Source: Williamsia sp. (lineage in GTDB: Bacteria; Bacteroidota; Bacteroidia; Chitinophagales; Chitinophagaceae). From it: a DNA stretch of 64,000 bases. A program made the position numbers and the translations under genes. Where the stretch lies: positions 62,001 through 126,000 of the forward strand of contig JADCRZ010000007.1 of the NCBI GenBank assembly GCA_015069695.1. Reading direction: 5' to 3'. Shown here in pieces: positions 42,271 through 51,862 of this stretch. Position 1 is the stretch's first letter. Every line of letters begins with the position of its first letter. The notes under the pieces are model-generated. The model worked only from the letters and a program-made list of their open reading frames with translations. It was not told the origin of the DNA and made no database searches.

Positions 42271-42744
42271 TTAATGACGGCCATACCGGCGCTGGTACCC
42301 GCCGTGTCCCCGGTTATCAGCATAGTGCTGCTCCAACCTTCTTGGTTCACGGTGCACCTCCCGGTTATTGTAACCGCCGTAGCCATTGTTGTAATAGCCG
42401 TTGTTGTAGTTGCGGTATTGCCGCAGGTGCTCGTTGTTCAGGTCCCATATTGAGCGGCCACGATAATTAATCATCACTCTCGGCGCCGAATTGTTGAACC
42501 GCATATAATCGGGCAGGTAAGAAGCCTGGCACCAGCGGTTCTGGTCGTAATAAATGTAATTGTTGGCATACGGATAATAATACACATTGGCATCGGGGTA
42601 ATAATAGTACTGGTCTGCCGCCGGTTGTTGCGGGTAACCGCCATTCTGCGGATAACCCTGTGGTGGATAAACCGGGTAATTCTGAGCCGATGAACTTAGA
42701 AAAGCCCCAATTGCCAGGAGGCTTACAAACAAAGTTTTTTTCAT
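42271..42744 (-). CDS. Secreted Tyr/Asn/Gly-rich protein
   Basis: 157 residues starting at 42744 (a start at 42774 is less likely). Signal peptide to 'SSSAQN', then a low-complexity chain rich in Tyr, Pro, Asn, Gln (QGYPQNGGYPQQP, YYYYPDANVYYYPYANN) with a short folded 'WCQASYLPDYMRF...NYRGRSIWDLN' middle and a basic His/Arg end. Unknown family. Confidence 0.65.
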   Translation of the reverse strand: MKKTLFVSLLAIGAFLSSSAQNYPVYPPQGYPQNGGYPQQPAADQYYYYPDANVYYYPYANNYIYYDQNRWCQASYLPDYMRFNNSAPRVMINYRGRSIWDLNNEHLRQYRNYNNGYYNNGYGGYNNREVHREPRRLEQHYADNRGHGGYQRRYGRH

Positions 42745-42983
42745 GGTCAAAAAAAATTTTAAAGAGTAAAGCATGTTATAACCGGCATGCTTCTGTTACA
42801 ATTGCTTCATTGGGTAATGAGTTATAAAAGCATTTATGTGACACTGAATTTCTTTCAATAATTAAAGCTGTGGTGCCAATAAAATGTTTATTAACGATAT
42901 CTTTTCAAAGAAAGCAGCAGTACAGTTGCTCCGTTTGGAAAACTGCCGGTTAAGAGAAGAAATTGGTGCTATTTTTACCTTCC

Positions 42984-43958
42984 ATGAAGCAACTGCAATT
43001 TTCTGTTTGGCTGATTTTTTTGACGGCTACCGTTTGCTTTTCACAAGGTGATACGGTGCAAAAGCAAATCCCGTTTACGTCTTTGCAAACGGCTGCAGCC
43101 AATCAAAAAACGACCAACTACAACTCACGGCGATGGCTGGTGGGCAGTGCTTCGGCTGCTGCATTCGGCGGGTCGTTTATTTTTTTGAACAAAGCCTGGT
43201 ATCAGGATTATCCCCGGACATCGTTTCACTTTTTTAATGATGCCGGCGAATGGCTGCAAATGGACAAAGCCGGACATGCCTGGACAGCCTACACGTCAAG
43301 CCGGCTGCTTTACGGCGCCTGGCGATGGGCGGGCCTGAAAAATGAAAAGGCCGTTTTGCTAAGCACCCTCACCAGCCTTGGCTACATGGCGTCCATTGAG
43401 TATTTAGACGGCCGTTCGGCCGGTTGGGGCTGGAGCTGGGGCGACATAACCGGCAACACCTTTGGTGCTTCTCTGTTTGCGGTGCAGCAATTGGGGTGGA
43501 AAGAGCAACGGGTGCAGCTAAAGTTCTCGGCGCATGTAAATAAGTACGACGCTTCCCTAAAAGCAAGGGCGGATGAACTGTTCGGAACATCGCTGCCTGC
43601 CCTGCTGTTGAAAGATTACAATGCGCAAACCTATTGGTTCAGCTTTAACCTGAAATCGTTTTTGCCACGGAGCAAACTTCCTGCATGGCTCAACGTGGCC
43701 GCTGGATATGGCGCCGAAGGCATGTGGGGCGGCTTTGATAATACAGCTTATGATAAAAATGGCGCAAAGGTTTTTGACCGCACCGATATTCCCAGGCGCC
43801 GGCAGTGGTATCTATCGCCTGATATTGACCTCACCAAAATCCGCACAAAAAGCAGGGCGTTGCGAACGATACTTTTTGCACTGAATAGCTTGAAAATGCC
43901 TCTTCCGGACTTGGAGTACAGCCGTGGAAAATGGAGCGTCCATGCCTTTTCATTTTAA
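42984..43958 (+). CDS. DUF2279 protein
   Basis: 324 residues from ATG 42984. Signal peptide to 'VCFSQG'; 'MDKAGHAWTAYTSSRLLY' and 'SIEYLDGRSAGWGWSWGD' are DUF2279 landmarks (putative periplasmic or outer-membrane lipoprotein-like protein of Bacteroidota). A Gly-rich, strand-like second half ends in a terminal Phe ('VHAFSF'), consistent with an outer-membrane location. Function unknown. A strong terminator follows. Confidence 0.8.
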   Translation: MKQLQFSVWLIFLTATVCFSQGDTVQKQIPFTSLQTAAANQKTTNYNSRRWLVGSASAAAFGGSFIFLNKAWYQDYPRTSFHFFNDAGEWLQMDKAGHAWTAYTSSRLLYGAWRWAGLKNEKAVLLSTLTSLGYMASIEYLDGRSAGWGWSWGDITGNTFGASLFAVQQLGWKEQRVQLKFSAHVNKYDASLKARADELFGTSLPALLLKDYNAQTYWFSFNLKSFLPRSKLPAWLNVAAGYGAEGMWGGFDNTAYDKNGAKVFDRTDIPRRRQWYLSPDIDLTKIRTKSRALRTILFALNSLKMPLPDLEYSRGKWSVHAFSF

Positions 43959-43993
43959 AAGGAGTGCGGTTCCATTGGAGCCGCACCTTTTTT
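43957..43993. terminator. Bidirectional terminator
   Basis: A stem of GTGCGGTTCC and GGAGCCGCAC (one G-T wobble) sits between AAAAGG and CCTTTTTT, which can also pair. It lies between two convergent genes. Confidence 0.85.
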
Positions 43994-44025
43994 ATCAAAA
44001 TGCAGAGAGGCCTCGCCGACGACGT

Positions 44026-44796
44026 TTACCCTTCTGCATTCAGTACCGTTGATGAAGCCAGATAGGAAGCATTGTTGGCATAGACGAATAGTACGGAACC
44101 ATCTTTGATTAAATCAATCACTTTTATGTAATCGGCTCTTGGCAAAGCAGGACAGCCCTGGCTCCGGCCCATGTATGCAGAATTAACCCTGCCTTCATTC
44201 ACATAGTCGGCGCCATGCACCACAACGGCTCTTGCTTCAGCATTGTCGTTGTATCCTTTATCTAACCCTGCCATCCTGAGCGAAAAGCCATTTTTTCCAG
44301 TGTATGTGCCTTTGGTAACATAAAATCCGAGGCTGCTTTTTTCAGAACCAACCGTATTGGAAAAACTGTTGGCCATATCCACCCCGCTGTTTTTACCATG
44401 CGCAACGTAAGTATTCACTAACAGCTTATTATTTTTCATGTCAAGAAGGTAAAAACGTTTTTTGCGGGAAGACTGGCTAAAATCAACAATAGAAAGCAAG
44501 CCCTCATTCGGTAAATTACCTTGTTCCTTCAAATGCAGGTAGCCTTTCAACGCACTTTGCAAAACGTCGTTGGATAAACCTTTTTTAGTAAGCTGAAGAC
44601 TGGCGGCGAGTGAAGCGCTAAGTGTGTCCGCAACTTCTGCATGACTAAGCCTGGCTATTGCCTTAGCGGCGATAGGCTTGCTATTTTTTAGCGTTACTGC
44701 GGCTGTATTTTCAACTGGTTTAGTTTTTGTAACAAAGGAGAAAGAAAGAAGGGCAATCGCAATCAGCCCCGCAAAGAGATAAGTGGCTTTTTTCAT
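44026..44796 (-). CDS. Murein L,D-transpeptidase-like protein (YkuD-type)
   Basis: 256 residues with signal anchor. The catalytic signature 'VVVHGADYV...GRSQGCPAL' (Cys and His of an L,D-transpeptidase) is intact, and 'YLLDMKNNKLLVNTYVAHG' provides the substrate strand. Such enzymes cross-link peptidoglycan or attach lipoproteins to it. A terminator 33 bp away on its 3' side faces it. Confidence 0.85.
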   Translation of the reverse strand: MKKATYLFAGLIAIALLSFSFVTKTKPVENTAAVTLKNSKPIAAKAIARLSHAEVADTLSASLAASLQLTKKGLSNDVLQSALKGYLHLKEQGNLPNEGLLSIVDFSQSSRKKRFYLLDMKNNKLLVNTYVAHGKNSGVDMANSFSNTVGSEKSSLGFYVTKGTYTGKNGFSLRMAGLDKGYNDNAEARAVVVHGADYVNEGRVNSAYMGRSQGCPALPRADYIKVIDLIKDGSVLFVYANNASYLASSTVLNAEG

Positions 44797-45062
44797 GTTT
44801 TCTTGTTTTTCAATGTTTATTGGATGAGCAAATTTCCACCATTGACAGGAGATTAAATGTTACTGTATGTTAATGAAAATGTGGGCTTCAGAAATTCAAC
44901 AGGAACTTAACAAGCGGATAGAAAAGCAGGTGTAAAAGGCTTCACTTATTGTTTAATGCGGGGTTCGTTTAAAGAACGGTTTGCAACGACATTGTAAAAA
45001 AACGTTTGGAACTTTCAATTGTTCTTAAATACTTTTGCATCTTATTTGTTATTCCATTTGGA

Positions 45063-45389
45063 ATGAAAGCACTCACCTTCATACTCAGCATTATCATCCT
45101 CGGCTTGAGCTGCCTGCCTTGCACCGACGGGAACGGTATTGCATGGAAGAGTGAGGGGAAAAACACCCAACAGGTTGTAGCGCAACTGGCTCCTGACACA
45201 CCTCATTCTGATTTTTGCAATCCTTTCTGTTCCTGCTCTTGTTGCGGTGTGCAGATTTCCGGTATCAAACTTCCGTCCTTTCAAATGGATTTGCCTGTTT
45301 ATACATTAAGGCATAGCGATACATATCTGGCGTCACCTTTAGCGCTTCTGCCTGCCATCATCTGGCAACCTCCCCAATTACATGCCTAA
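45063..45389 (+). CDS. DUF6660-like small Cys-rich protein beside the Czc pump
   Basis: 108 residues from ATG 45063 (a longer in-frame TTG reading is less likely). Signal peptide 'LGLSCLPCTDG', a cysteine cluster 'NPFCSCSCCGV' and a final WQPPQL, as in the protein at 31289. Position just ahead of the RND gene argues for a periplasmic metal-delivery or sensing role with the pump. Only the small membrane gene (45461) stands between. Confidence 0.75.
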   Translation: MKALTFILSIIILGLSCLPCTDGNGIAWKSEGKNTQQVVAQLAPDTPHSDFCNPFCSCSCCGVQISGIKLPSFQMDLPVYTLRHSDTYLASPLALLPAIIWQPPQLHA

Positions 45390-45460
45390 TCGCTGAGCCA
45401 TCTATCAGCGGTTTTCAGCCTTTTGGTTCCTTTCTTTTTTCATCATTCTTATTACTGGCA

Positions 45461-45637
45461 ATGGCTAAGTCTCGTGTACGAGCTAACCGTAGGCAGTACA
45501 ACACAAAAAGCAAAGAACCCAAATGGTCAAAGAATAAAAAAATTTCCATGACCATTATGGGCGTTGTACTGAGCATATTGATGGTTCTGGCTATCATCGG
45601 AGCCATCAGTAAATACTATCGTCTGGTCACACAATAA
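45461..45637 (+). CDS. 58-residue single-TM protein before the Czc fusion
   Basis: ATG 45461 to TAA 45635-45637. Strongly basic first half (SRVRANRRQYNTKSKEPKWSK in part) then one TM ('MGVVLSILMVLAIIGAI') and 'SKYYRLVTQ'. The stop is 8 bp before the pump ATG, so it is very likely translated with it. It resembles no family I can name; a small pump-associated peptide is possible (compare AcrZ for RND pumps), by analogy only. Confidence 0.6.
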   Translation: MAKSRVRANRRQYNTKSKEPKWSKNKKISMTIMGVVLSILMVLAIIGAISKYYRLVTQ

Positions 45638-45645
45638 AATTCGGC

Positions 45646-48600
45646 ATGTTAAACAAGATCATTGATTTTTCGATAAAGAACAAACTCGTTATCGGCATAT
45701 TCACCCTTGGCCTTATCATCTGGGGTGTCTATTCTCTTCAAAAATTACCCATTGATGCTGTACCCGATATAACCAACAACCAGGTACAGATTATTACCGT
45801 AAGCCCTTCATTGGCGGCACAGGAGGTTGAGCAATTGATCTCCTATCCGGTTGAACAAACCATGTCCACCATTCCTGAAATCCAGGAAGTGCGTTCCATC
45901 TCCCGCTTTGGTCTTTCGGTTGTTACGGTCATCTTTCATGATGATGCCAACATTTATTGGGCAAGGCAGCAGGTAGCAGAACGCCTGCCCGAAGCCCGCA
46001 GCAACATACCGGCCGGTGCCGGCGAACCGGAAATGTCGCCTATCTCTACGGGCTTAGGGGAAATCTATCAATATGTGGTCCATCCTAAAAAAGGTTATGA
46101 AACGAAGTATGATGCAACCGCCTTGCGTACCATTCAGGATTGGATTGTGCGCCGCCAGTTACTCGGCACACCTGGTATAGCGGAAGTAAACAGCTTTGGT
46201 GGCTTTTTAAAGCAGTACGAGATAGCCTTAAATATTAACCAAACCCGGAGCTACGACATTTCCATTTCCGACATCTTCACCGCCCTGGAAAAAAACAACC
46301 AGAATACCGGCGGTTCTTACATAGACAGAAAGCCAAACGCTTATTTCATCCGTAGCGAGGGCCTCATTAATAACCTGAGCGACATTGAGCGCATCGTAGT
46401 GAAAAAAACCGAAGCCGGGTTTCCCATTACTATTCGTGACATCGCACAAGTGCGCTTTGGTGCAGCCAACCGCTATGGGGCCCTCACCCGCAATGATAAA
46501 GAAGCCGTAGGTGGAATTGTGATGATGCTCAAGGGGAGTAACTCCAGCGAAGTGGTTCAGCGGGTGAAGACAAAAATGGAGCAAATCCGCAAATCGCTGC
46601 CGGAAGGCGTAGAAGTGGAACCCTTCTTGGATAGAAGCGAATTTGTCGGCCGTGCCATTGACACCGTAAAAAAGAACCTGATTGAGGGGGCCCTCATTGT
46701 CATTTTCGTGCTTGTCATTTTTCTGGGCAACATCCGGTCAGGTTTGATCGTAGCATCGGTTATTCCGTTGGCCATGCTCTTTGCCATTGCGCTAATGAAT
46801 GTATTTGGCGTTTCGGGCAACCTCATGAGCCTCGGCGCTATTGACTTTGGCTTAATAGTGGACGGAGCGGTGATTATTGTAGAAGCTACCATGCACCAGT
46901 TGGTACACCGACGAAAAAATCAATACACACAGGCAGAAATGGATAAAGAAGTGGGAAGCTCTGCAAAAAAGATGATGAATTCCGCTGCGTTCGGGCAGAT
47001 CATCATCCTGATTGTTTATCTCCCCATCCTTGCTTTGGTGGGCATTGAAGGCAAAATGTTCCGCCCAATGGCACAAACAGTTTCCTTCGCCATCCTCGGC
47101 GCCTTCCTCCTGTCGCTGACGTATGTGCCCATGGTTAGTTCTTTGTTTCTGAGTAAAAAAATCAGCCACAAAAAGAACTTGTCCGACAAGATGATGGATC
47201 GCATTCACCGGGCTTATTTGCCCGTGCTGAAAGGCGCCCTGCGCATGAGGAAAATGGTAGTGGGCATTGCCGTAGCCTTATTGGTCGGCGCTATTCTTCT
47301 TTTCTCCACGCTTGGCGGAGAATTTTTACCGCAGTTAGAGGAAGGCGATTTTGCTGTGGAGACAAGGTTGCTTACGGGTAGTTCGCTCAGCCAAACCATA
47401 GACAAAGTGACACAGGCTTCAAACATTTTGATGAAAAAGTTCCCGGAAGTAAAGGAAGTCATTGGAAAAATCGGCGCTTCCGAAATACCGACGGATCCGA
47501 TGCCGATTGAGGCCTGTGACCTGACTATCTTGTTGAAACCAAAAGACCAATGGACCACGGCTGACAACCGGGAAGAACTGGCGGAGAAAATGAAGGAAGC
47601 GCTGGAAAGCATTCCCGGTGTAAGCTTCGGTTTTTCGCAGCCCATTCAATTACGGTTTAACGAGCTGATTTCGGGTGTACGTCAAGACGTCGGCATCAAA
47701 ATCTTTGGTGAAGACATGCAAGTGCTTTCCGAGCTTTCCAAACGCATTGGCGCCATCGTCCCCACCGTACAAGGAGCCGAAGACTTGTACGTTGAGCAGG
47801 TCAGCGGCTTACCGCAAATCTCCATAAAGCTCAACCGGGACAAGATTGCACAAAACGGGCTCAATGTAGCCGACATTAACCAGGCCATTAACACCGCTTT
47901 TGCCGGCGGCGAAGCAGGAACCGTGTTTGAGGGTGAGCGACGCTTTGATTTGGTGGTACGCCTGCAAGCCGGTGAGCGGCAAAGCATTGAGGACGTGAAA
48001 CGCTTGTTCGTGACGGCTTCTGACGGCACCCAAATTCCATTGGAACAAATTGCCGATGTCACCTTACAATTAGGCCCGAACCAGGTTCAGCGGGAGCAGG
48101 CACAACGAAGAATTATTGTCGGCTTTAATGTGCGGGGCCGGGACATCGCATCGGTGGTAAAAGAAATACAACAGAAGATTGACCAGAAAGTGAAATTGCC
48201 GACTGGCTATTACATTACCTACGGCGGGCAGTTCAAAAACCTGGAGGAAGCGAACAAACGCTTGTCCATTGCTGTGCCCGTTGCCCTTGGATTAATCTTG
48301 TTGTTGCTGTATTTCACTTTCGGCTCCTTCAAGTATTCAATCCTCATTTTCACCGCCATTCCCATGTCCGCCATCGGAGGAGTAATTGCCTTGTGGCTAA
48401 GGGGAATGCCTTTCAGCATATCGGCCGGTGTAGGTTTCATTGCCCTTTTTGGCGTAGCGGTATTGAATGGCATTGTATTGATAACAGAATTTAACCGGCT
48501 AAAAGCAAGTGGTATGACAGATTTGAAAGAAATTATTTTGGAAGGCACGGCAGTACGGTTGCGTCCGGTGTTGATGACGGCAGCCGTTGCTTCGCTCGGC

Positions 48601-50040
48601 TTCCTGCCCATGGCTATTTCCACCGGTGCAGGCGGCGAGGTGCAGAAACCGCTGGCCACGGTGGTTATTGGTGGCCTGATAACAGCAACCCTTTTGACCC
48701 TGATTGTGCTGCCGGTACTATATACCTTTTTTGAAGGTTTTGGCAAAAAGAAAAAAAAGAAAATTGACGACGGGAATGCGGCTACGGGGCCGGTTGGCCC
48801 GGCCATAGCGGTTTTAGCCGTTATGCTTTTAGGAGGCACAGCTCTGAAGGCACAACAGGCGCCTACTGGCACCATCAACCTGCAGACTGCCGTGAGCCGC
48901 TCTCTCGGCGTTAATCCGAACATCCGTGCCGCGAACTTGGGGGTGCAATACCAGCAGGCCTTGCGGGGCTCGGTACGGGACATCGGAAAAACCAACATCA
49001 ATCTTACCTATGGGCAGTACAACAGTCCGGTACCCTATGACAACAACATCACCATCACGCAAAACATTCCGAACCCGGTTTACCTGCGCCGGCTCTCGGA
49101 ACTGGCCGATGCCACGATTGATGCCACTCGGTTGCAGCTACGTGTGTACCAAAGCCAAATTAACTATCAGGTAAAAAGCATTTATTACCGGTTAATTTAC
49201 CGTAACGAGCAACGCCGGCTTGCGGACACGCTTATTACACTCTACGAGCGGGTATTGCGGGCAGCCGATATACGCTTCAGAGCCGGTGAAACCAACATCC
49301 TGGAAAAGTACAACTCCAACAATCAATTGCAGGAGGCTATTGCACAAAAAGCCCAGCTTAATGAACAGATTGCGGCTGACATACGGCAGCTCGGCCTTTT
49401 TACCAACGACACTACCATTACCGGTATACAAGACACGGTATTGCACGAAAAACCGGTCAGTCTTCTGCTCGATAGTGCCTTGTTAAGCAACAATCCGGAA
49501 CTGCAGGCTTTGCGAGGGCAGATAGAGGTAGCAGCCAGAGAGATTAAGGTTGAAAGGAGTCGGTTGTTGCCCGACTTTAACGTCGGCTACTTCAATCAAT
49601 CATTGGTGGGAACATACGATGTAGATGGTGGCCCGAAATATTACGGCGTGGGCAAACGCTTTCAGGGCATTGAAGCCGGTATCAGCATCTCGCTGTTCTC
49701 CAAGCCGCAAAAAGCAAGAATAAGGGCTGCGGAAGTGAACCAGCAGATACGCCAGGCAGAAGTGCAGGCTTTCTACTTTGGCTTGTCGCAAAGGGGAGCG
49801 CTGTTGCTTTCCGAATTGCGGCGGCTGGCCATTCAGCTCGCCTATTACCGCAACACGGCATTGCCGCAAGCCGAACTTCTGATACGAACCTCGCAACGGG
49901 CTTTCGAGGCAGGCGAAATAGATTATTACCAGCTCAATCAATCGTTGAACAATGCCAACAATGTCCGCCGACAGTTTATTGAATACGTAAATCAGTACAA
50001 CCAATCCGCCATCGAGCTGGAACTTATCACAGGACTTTAA
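45646..50040 (+). CDS. czcA: CzcA-type RND pump fused to a TolC-type channel
   Basis: 1464 residues. Residues 1-1030 are a complete HME-type RND pump; TM4 'AIDFGLIVDGAVIIVE' is of the Zn/Co/Cd kind. A lysine tract (KKKKKK, ~1035) precedes a hydrophobic segment 'AIAVLAVMLLGGTALKAQ' (~1053-1070) that resembles an internal signal sequence. The rest (1075-1464) is a TolC/OEP outer-membrane factor ('NPNIRAANLGVQYQQALRG', coiled coils). One polypeptide could therefore supply inner and outer components; cleavage after 'ALKA' by signal peptidase would separate them. The adaptor gene follows 14 bp later. Confidence 0.9.
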   Translation: MLNKIIDFSIKNKLVIGIFTLGLIIWGVYSLQKLPIDAVPDITNNQVQIITVSPSLAAQEVEQLISYPVEQTMSTIPEIQEVRSISRFGLSVVTVIFHDDANIYWARQQVAERLPEARSNIPAGAGEPEMSPISTGLGEIYQYVVHPKKGYETKYDATALRTIQDWIVRRQLLGTPGIAEVNSFGGFLKQYEIALNINQTRSYDISISDIFTALEKNNQNTGGSYIDRKPNAYFIRSEGLINNLSDIERIVVKKTEAGFPITIRDIAQVRFGAANRYGALTRNDKEAVGGIVMMLKGSNSSEVVQRVKTKMEQIRKSLPEGVEVEPFLDRSEFVGRAIDTVKKNLIEGALIVIFVLVIFLGNIRSGLIVASVIPLAMLFAIALMNVFGVSGNLMSLGAIDFGLIVDGAVIIVEATMHQLVHRRKNQYTQAEMDKEVGSSAKKMMNSAAFGQIIILIVYLPILALVGIEGKMFRPMAQTVSFAILGAFLLSLTYVPMVSSLFLSKKISHKKNLSDKMMDRIHRAYLPVLKGALRMRKMVVGIAVALLVGAILLFSTLGGEFLPQLEEGDFAVETRLLTGSSLSQTIDKVTQASNILMKKFPEVKEVIGKIGASEIPTDPMPIEACDLTILLKPKDQWTTADNREELAEKMKEALESIPGVSFGFSQPIQLRFNELISGVRQDVGIKIFGEDMQVLSELSKRIGAIVPTVQGAEDLYVEQVSGLPQISIKLNRDKIAQNGLNVADINQAINTAFAGGEAGTVFEGERRFDLVVRLQAGERQSIEDVKRLFVTASDGTQIPLEQIADVTLQLGPNQVQREQAQRRIIVGFNVRGRDIASVVKEIQQKIDQKVKLPTGYYITYGGQFKNLEEANKRLSIAVPVALGLILLLLYFTFGSFKYSILIFTAIPMSAIGGVIALWLRGMPFSISAGVGFIALFGVAVLNGIVLITEFNRLKASGMTDLKEIILEGTAVRLRPVLMTAAVASLGFLPMAISTGAGGEVQKPLATVVIGGLITATLLTLIVLPVLYTFFEGFGKKKKKKIDDGNAATGPVGPAIAVLAVMLLGGTALKAQQAPTGTINLQTAVSRSLGVNPNIRAANLGVQYQQALRGSVRDIGKTNINLTYGQYNSPVPYDNNITITQNIPNPVYLRRLSELADATIDATRLQLRVYQSQINYQVKSIYYRLIYRNEQRRLADTLITLYERVLRAADIRFRAGETNILEKYNSNNQLQEAIAQKAQLNEQIAADIRQLGLFTNDTTITGIQDTVLHEKPVSLLLDSALLSNNPELQALRGQIEVAAREIKVERSRLLPDFNVGYFNQSLVGTYDVDGGPKYYGVGKRFQGIEAGISISLFSKPQKARIRAAEVNQQIRQAEVQAFYFGLSQRGALLLSELRRLAIQLAYYRNTALPQAELLIRTSQRAFEAGEIDYYQLNQSLNNANNVRRQFIEYVNQYNQSAIELELITGL

Positions 50041-50054
50041 AAATCAAAATCAGT

Positions 50055-51263
50055 ATGTACAAAGCAATCTATAGAACTTTCTTAGCCTCCTCCATTTTTC
50101 TAGCCGCCTGTTCGTCCGGCTCAAAAGAAGCCACACCGCCCCCGGTGGCTGAGGAGCACGACCCCAACGTTGTAGAATTCACCGATGAACAGTACAAAAC
50201 GGTTGGAGTTCAACTGGGCAGCGTAACACCCGTAAACCTAAGCAACTACATTAAAGCTTCCGGCACCATTGATGTACCGCCGAAAGATTTAATCAGCATT
50301 GCCTCACCCTACGGTGGCACCGTACGCAGCACCAATGTTATTGAAGGTAAGTTCGTGAGCAAAGGCCAGGTGTTGGCTACCATTGAAAACCCTGAATTTG
50401 TGCAATTGCAGCAAGATTACTTGGAAAGCAGCAGCCAGCTCTCGTTTCTGCGGCAGGACTTAACAAGACAGGAAGAACTGGTGCGGGAGAACATTGCCGC
50501 CCGAAAGTCATTGCAACGGGCCAGCAGCGAGTACAACAGCATGGTGGCCAGAGTGGAAGGTCTACGGGCACGGCTTCGTATTGCCAACATCAATCCAGCT
50601 AACGTACGGGCCGGCAATTTTACGTCACGCATCAACATTGTTGCACCGGCCAGCGGTTACATCACCGATGTGTTTTCCAACATCGGCAAATACATCGGCG
50701 CTAATGAAGTATTGGCAAACATGGCCAACACCAGTAACATTTTGGTGCGGGTTAAGGTGTTTGAAAAGGATTTGCCGCAGGTGAAAATGGGGCAAACTAT
50801 TCGCTTCCGGGCCACCGGCGACAGCGTTGAGCGCAACGCAGAAGTATTCCTGATCGGAAAGGATATTGACACAGACCGTACCGTGGAAGTGCACGGAAGA
50901 ATTGTAAACCCGGTAGCCACTTTGCTGCCGGGCATGTTCATCAATGCCATTATGGAAGTGGGCACTTCCACCGTGCCGGCTTTGCCCCAGGCTGCCGTCG
51001 TTCAGTCAGGCGGAAAGAACTACATCTTCATTGAAGAGGAAGTTAAAACGGCCGAAAGCGATAGCAGCGGCAAAAAAGAAGAAGGCGGTGAAAAACATTA
51101 TTCGTTCCGTCGCATTGAGGTAGGTGTTACTGTAACAGAAAACGGCTACACCGGGGTTATCCTGCCCGAAAATTTCGATATGAAAAGTAAGGTGGTCATC
51201 AAAGGCGCTTACGACCTTCTATCAAAAATGAATAATTCGGAAGACGAGGAAGAAGGCCACTAA
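50055..51263 (+). CDS. czcB: CzcB-type periplasmic adaptor lipoprotein
   Basis: 402 residues; lipoprotein signal with FLAACSS. Lipoyl/barrel-sandwich segments flank an alpha-hairpin (~120-180; 'LVRENIAARKSLQRASSEYNS' in part), followed by a beta-barrel and a membrane-proximal domain. Unlike the copper-island adaptors it has no HMBD, only an acidic/His start (EEHDPNVVEF) and a charged C-terminal insert (SDSSGKKEEGGEKHYSF). It links the fused pump/channel across the periplasm. Confidence 0.88.
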   Translation: MYKAIYRTFLASSIFLAACSSGSKEATPPPVAEEHDPNVVEFTDEQYKTVGVQLGSVTPVNLSNYIKASGTIDVPPKDLISIASPYGGTVRSTNVIEGKFVSKGQVLATIENPEFVQLQQDYLESSSQLSFLRQDLTRQEELVRENIAARKSLQRASSEYNSMVARVEGLRARLRIANINPANVRAGNFTSRINIVAPASGYITDVFSNIGKYIGANEVLANMANTSNILVRVKVFEKDLPQVKMGQTIRFRATGDSVERNAEVFLIGKDIDTDRTVEVHGRIVNPVATLLPGMFINAIMEVGTSTVPALPQAAVVQSGGKNYIFIEEEVKTAESDSSGKKEEGGEKHYSFRRIEVGVTVTENGYTGVILPENFDMKSKVVIKGAYDLLSKMNNSEDEEEGH

Positions 51264-51341
51264 ACAATGGGTAGAAGCCTAGCCTCGGCTCAGTAAGAAA
51301 ATTTCGAAACAATCTATTTTTTCACCCATAAAATCAAATCA

Positions 51342-51713
51342 ATGGAACAACAACAACCCGGCCATCACCATTCAGGCCACAAACACGAAAGCCTCATCCA
51401 GACCCTTTTAGACTGCGCAAGAGCCTGCGAACAGTGCGCCGCCGCCTGCCTTAATGAAAAAGACGTAACGCCAATGGCCCACTGCATTGAACTGGACAGG
51501 GATTGTGCGGAAATCTGCTTTCTGGCCGCAAAGCTCTTGCTGCGGGACAGCGAAATTTCGCACAAGTTCCTGGCCGTTTGCGAAGAAGCCTGCCGTAAGT
51601 GCGCAGAGGAATGCGGGATGCACGACCATGACCATTGCAAGCGTTGTGCGGAAGCGTGCAGACGCTGCGAACAGGCGTGCCACGAGCATCACGGGCAGCA
51701 GCAAATGAAGTAA
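51342..51713 (+). CDS. Cys-rich four-helix copper-storage-like protein (Csp/DUF326-like)
   Basis: 123 residues without a signal peptide. After a His-rich start (HHHSGHKHE) come repeated helices with spaced cysteines: CARACEQCAAAC, CIELDRDCAEIC, CEEACRKCAEEC and CKRCAEACRRCEQAC. This is the Csp four-helix-bundle pattern, in which thiols facing the core store many Cu(I). Cytosolic (Csp3-like) location is implied. It is the only storage-type copper protein in the Czc island. Confidence 0.85.
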   Translation: MEQQQPGHHHSGHKHESLIQTLLDCARACEQCAAACLNEKDVTPMAHCIELDRDCAEICFLAAKLLLRDSEISHKFLAVCEEACRKCAEECGMHDHDHCKRCAEACRRCEQACHEHHGQQQMK

Positions 51714-51862
51714 GCAAAGCCAGGAAAAACCATCCCTTTCGTCAACTAAGAACACAATCCGCCACTTTATGAAATTAGGGTGAAGCCCTGCCAACCTTGC
51801 GTCTGCCAGGCAATGGTTGTGCAGGGTTTGCACCCGACAACTCTAACGGTGAAAAGAATTGT

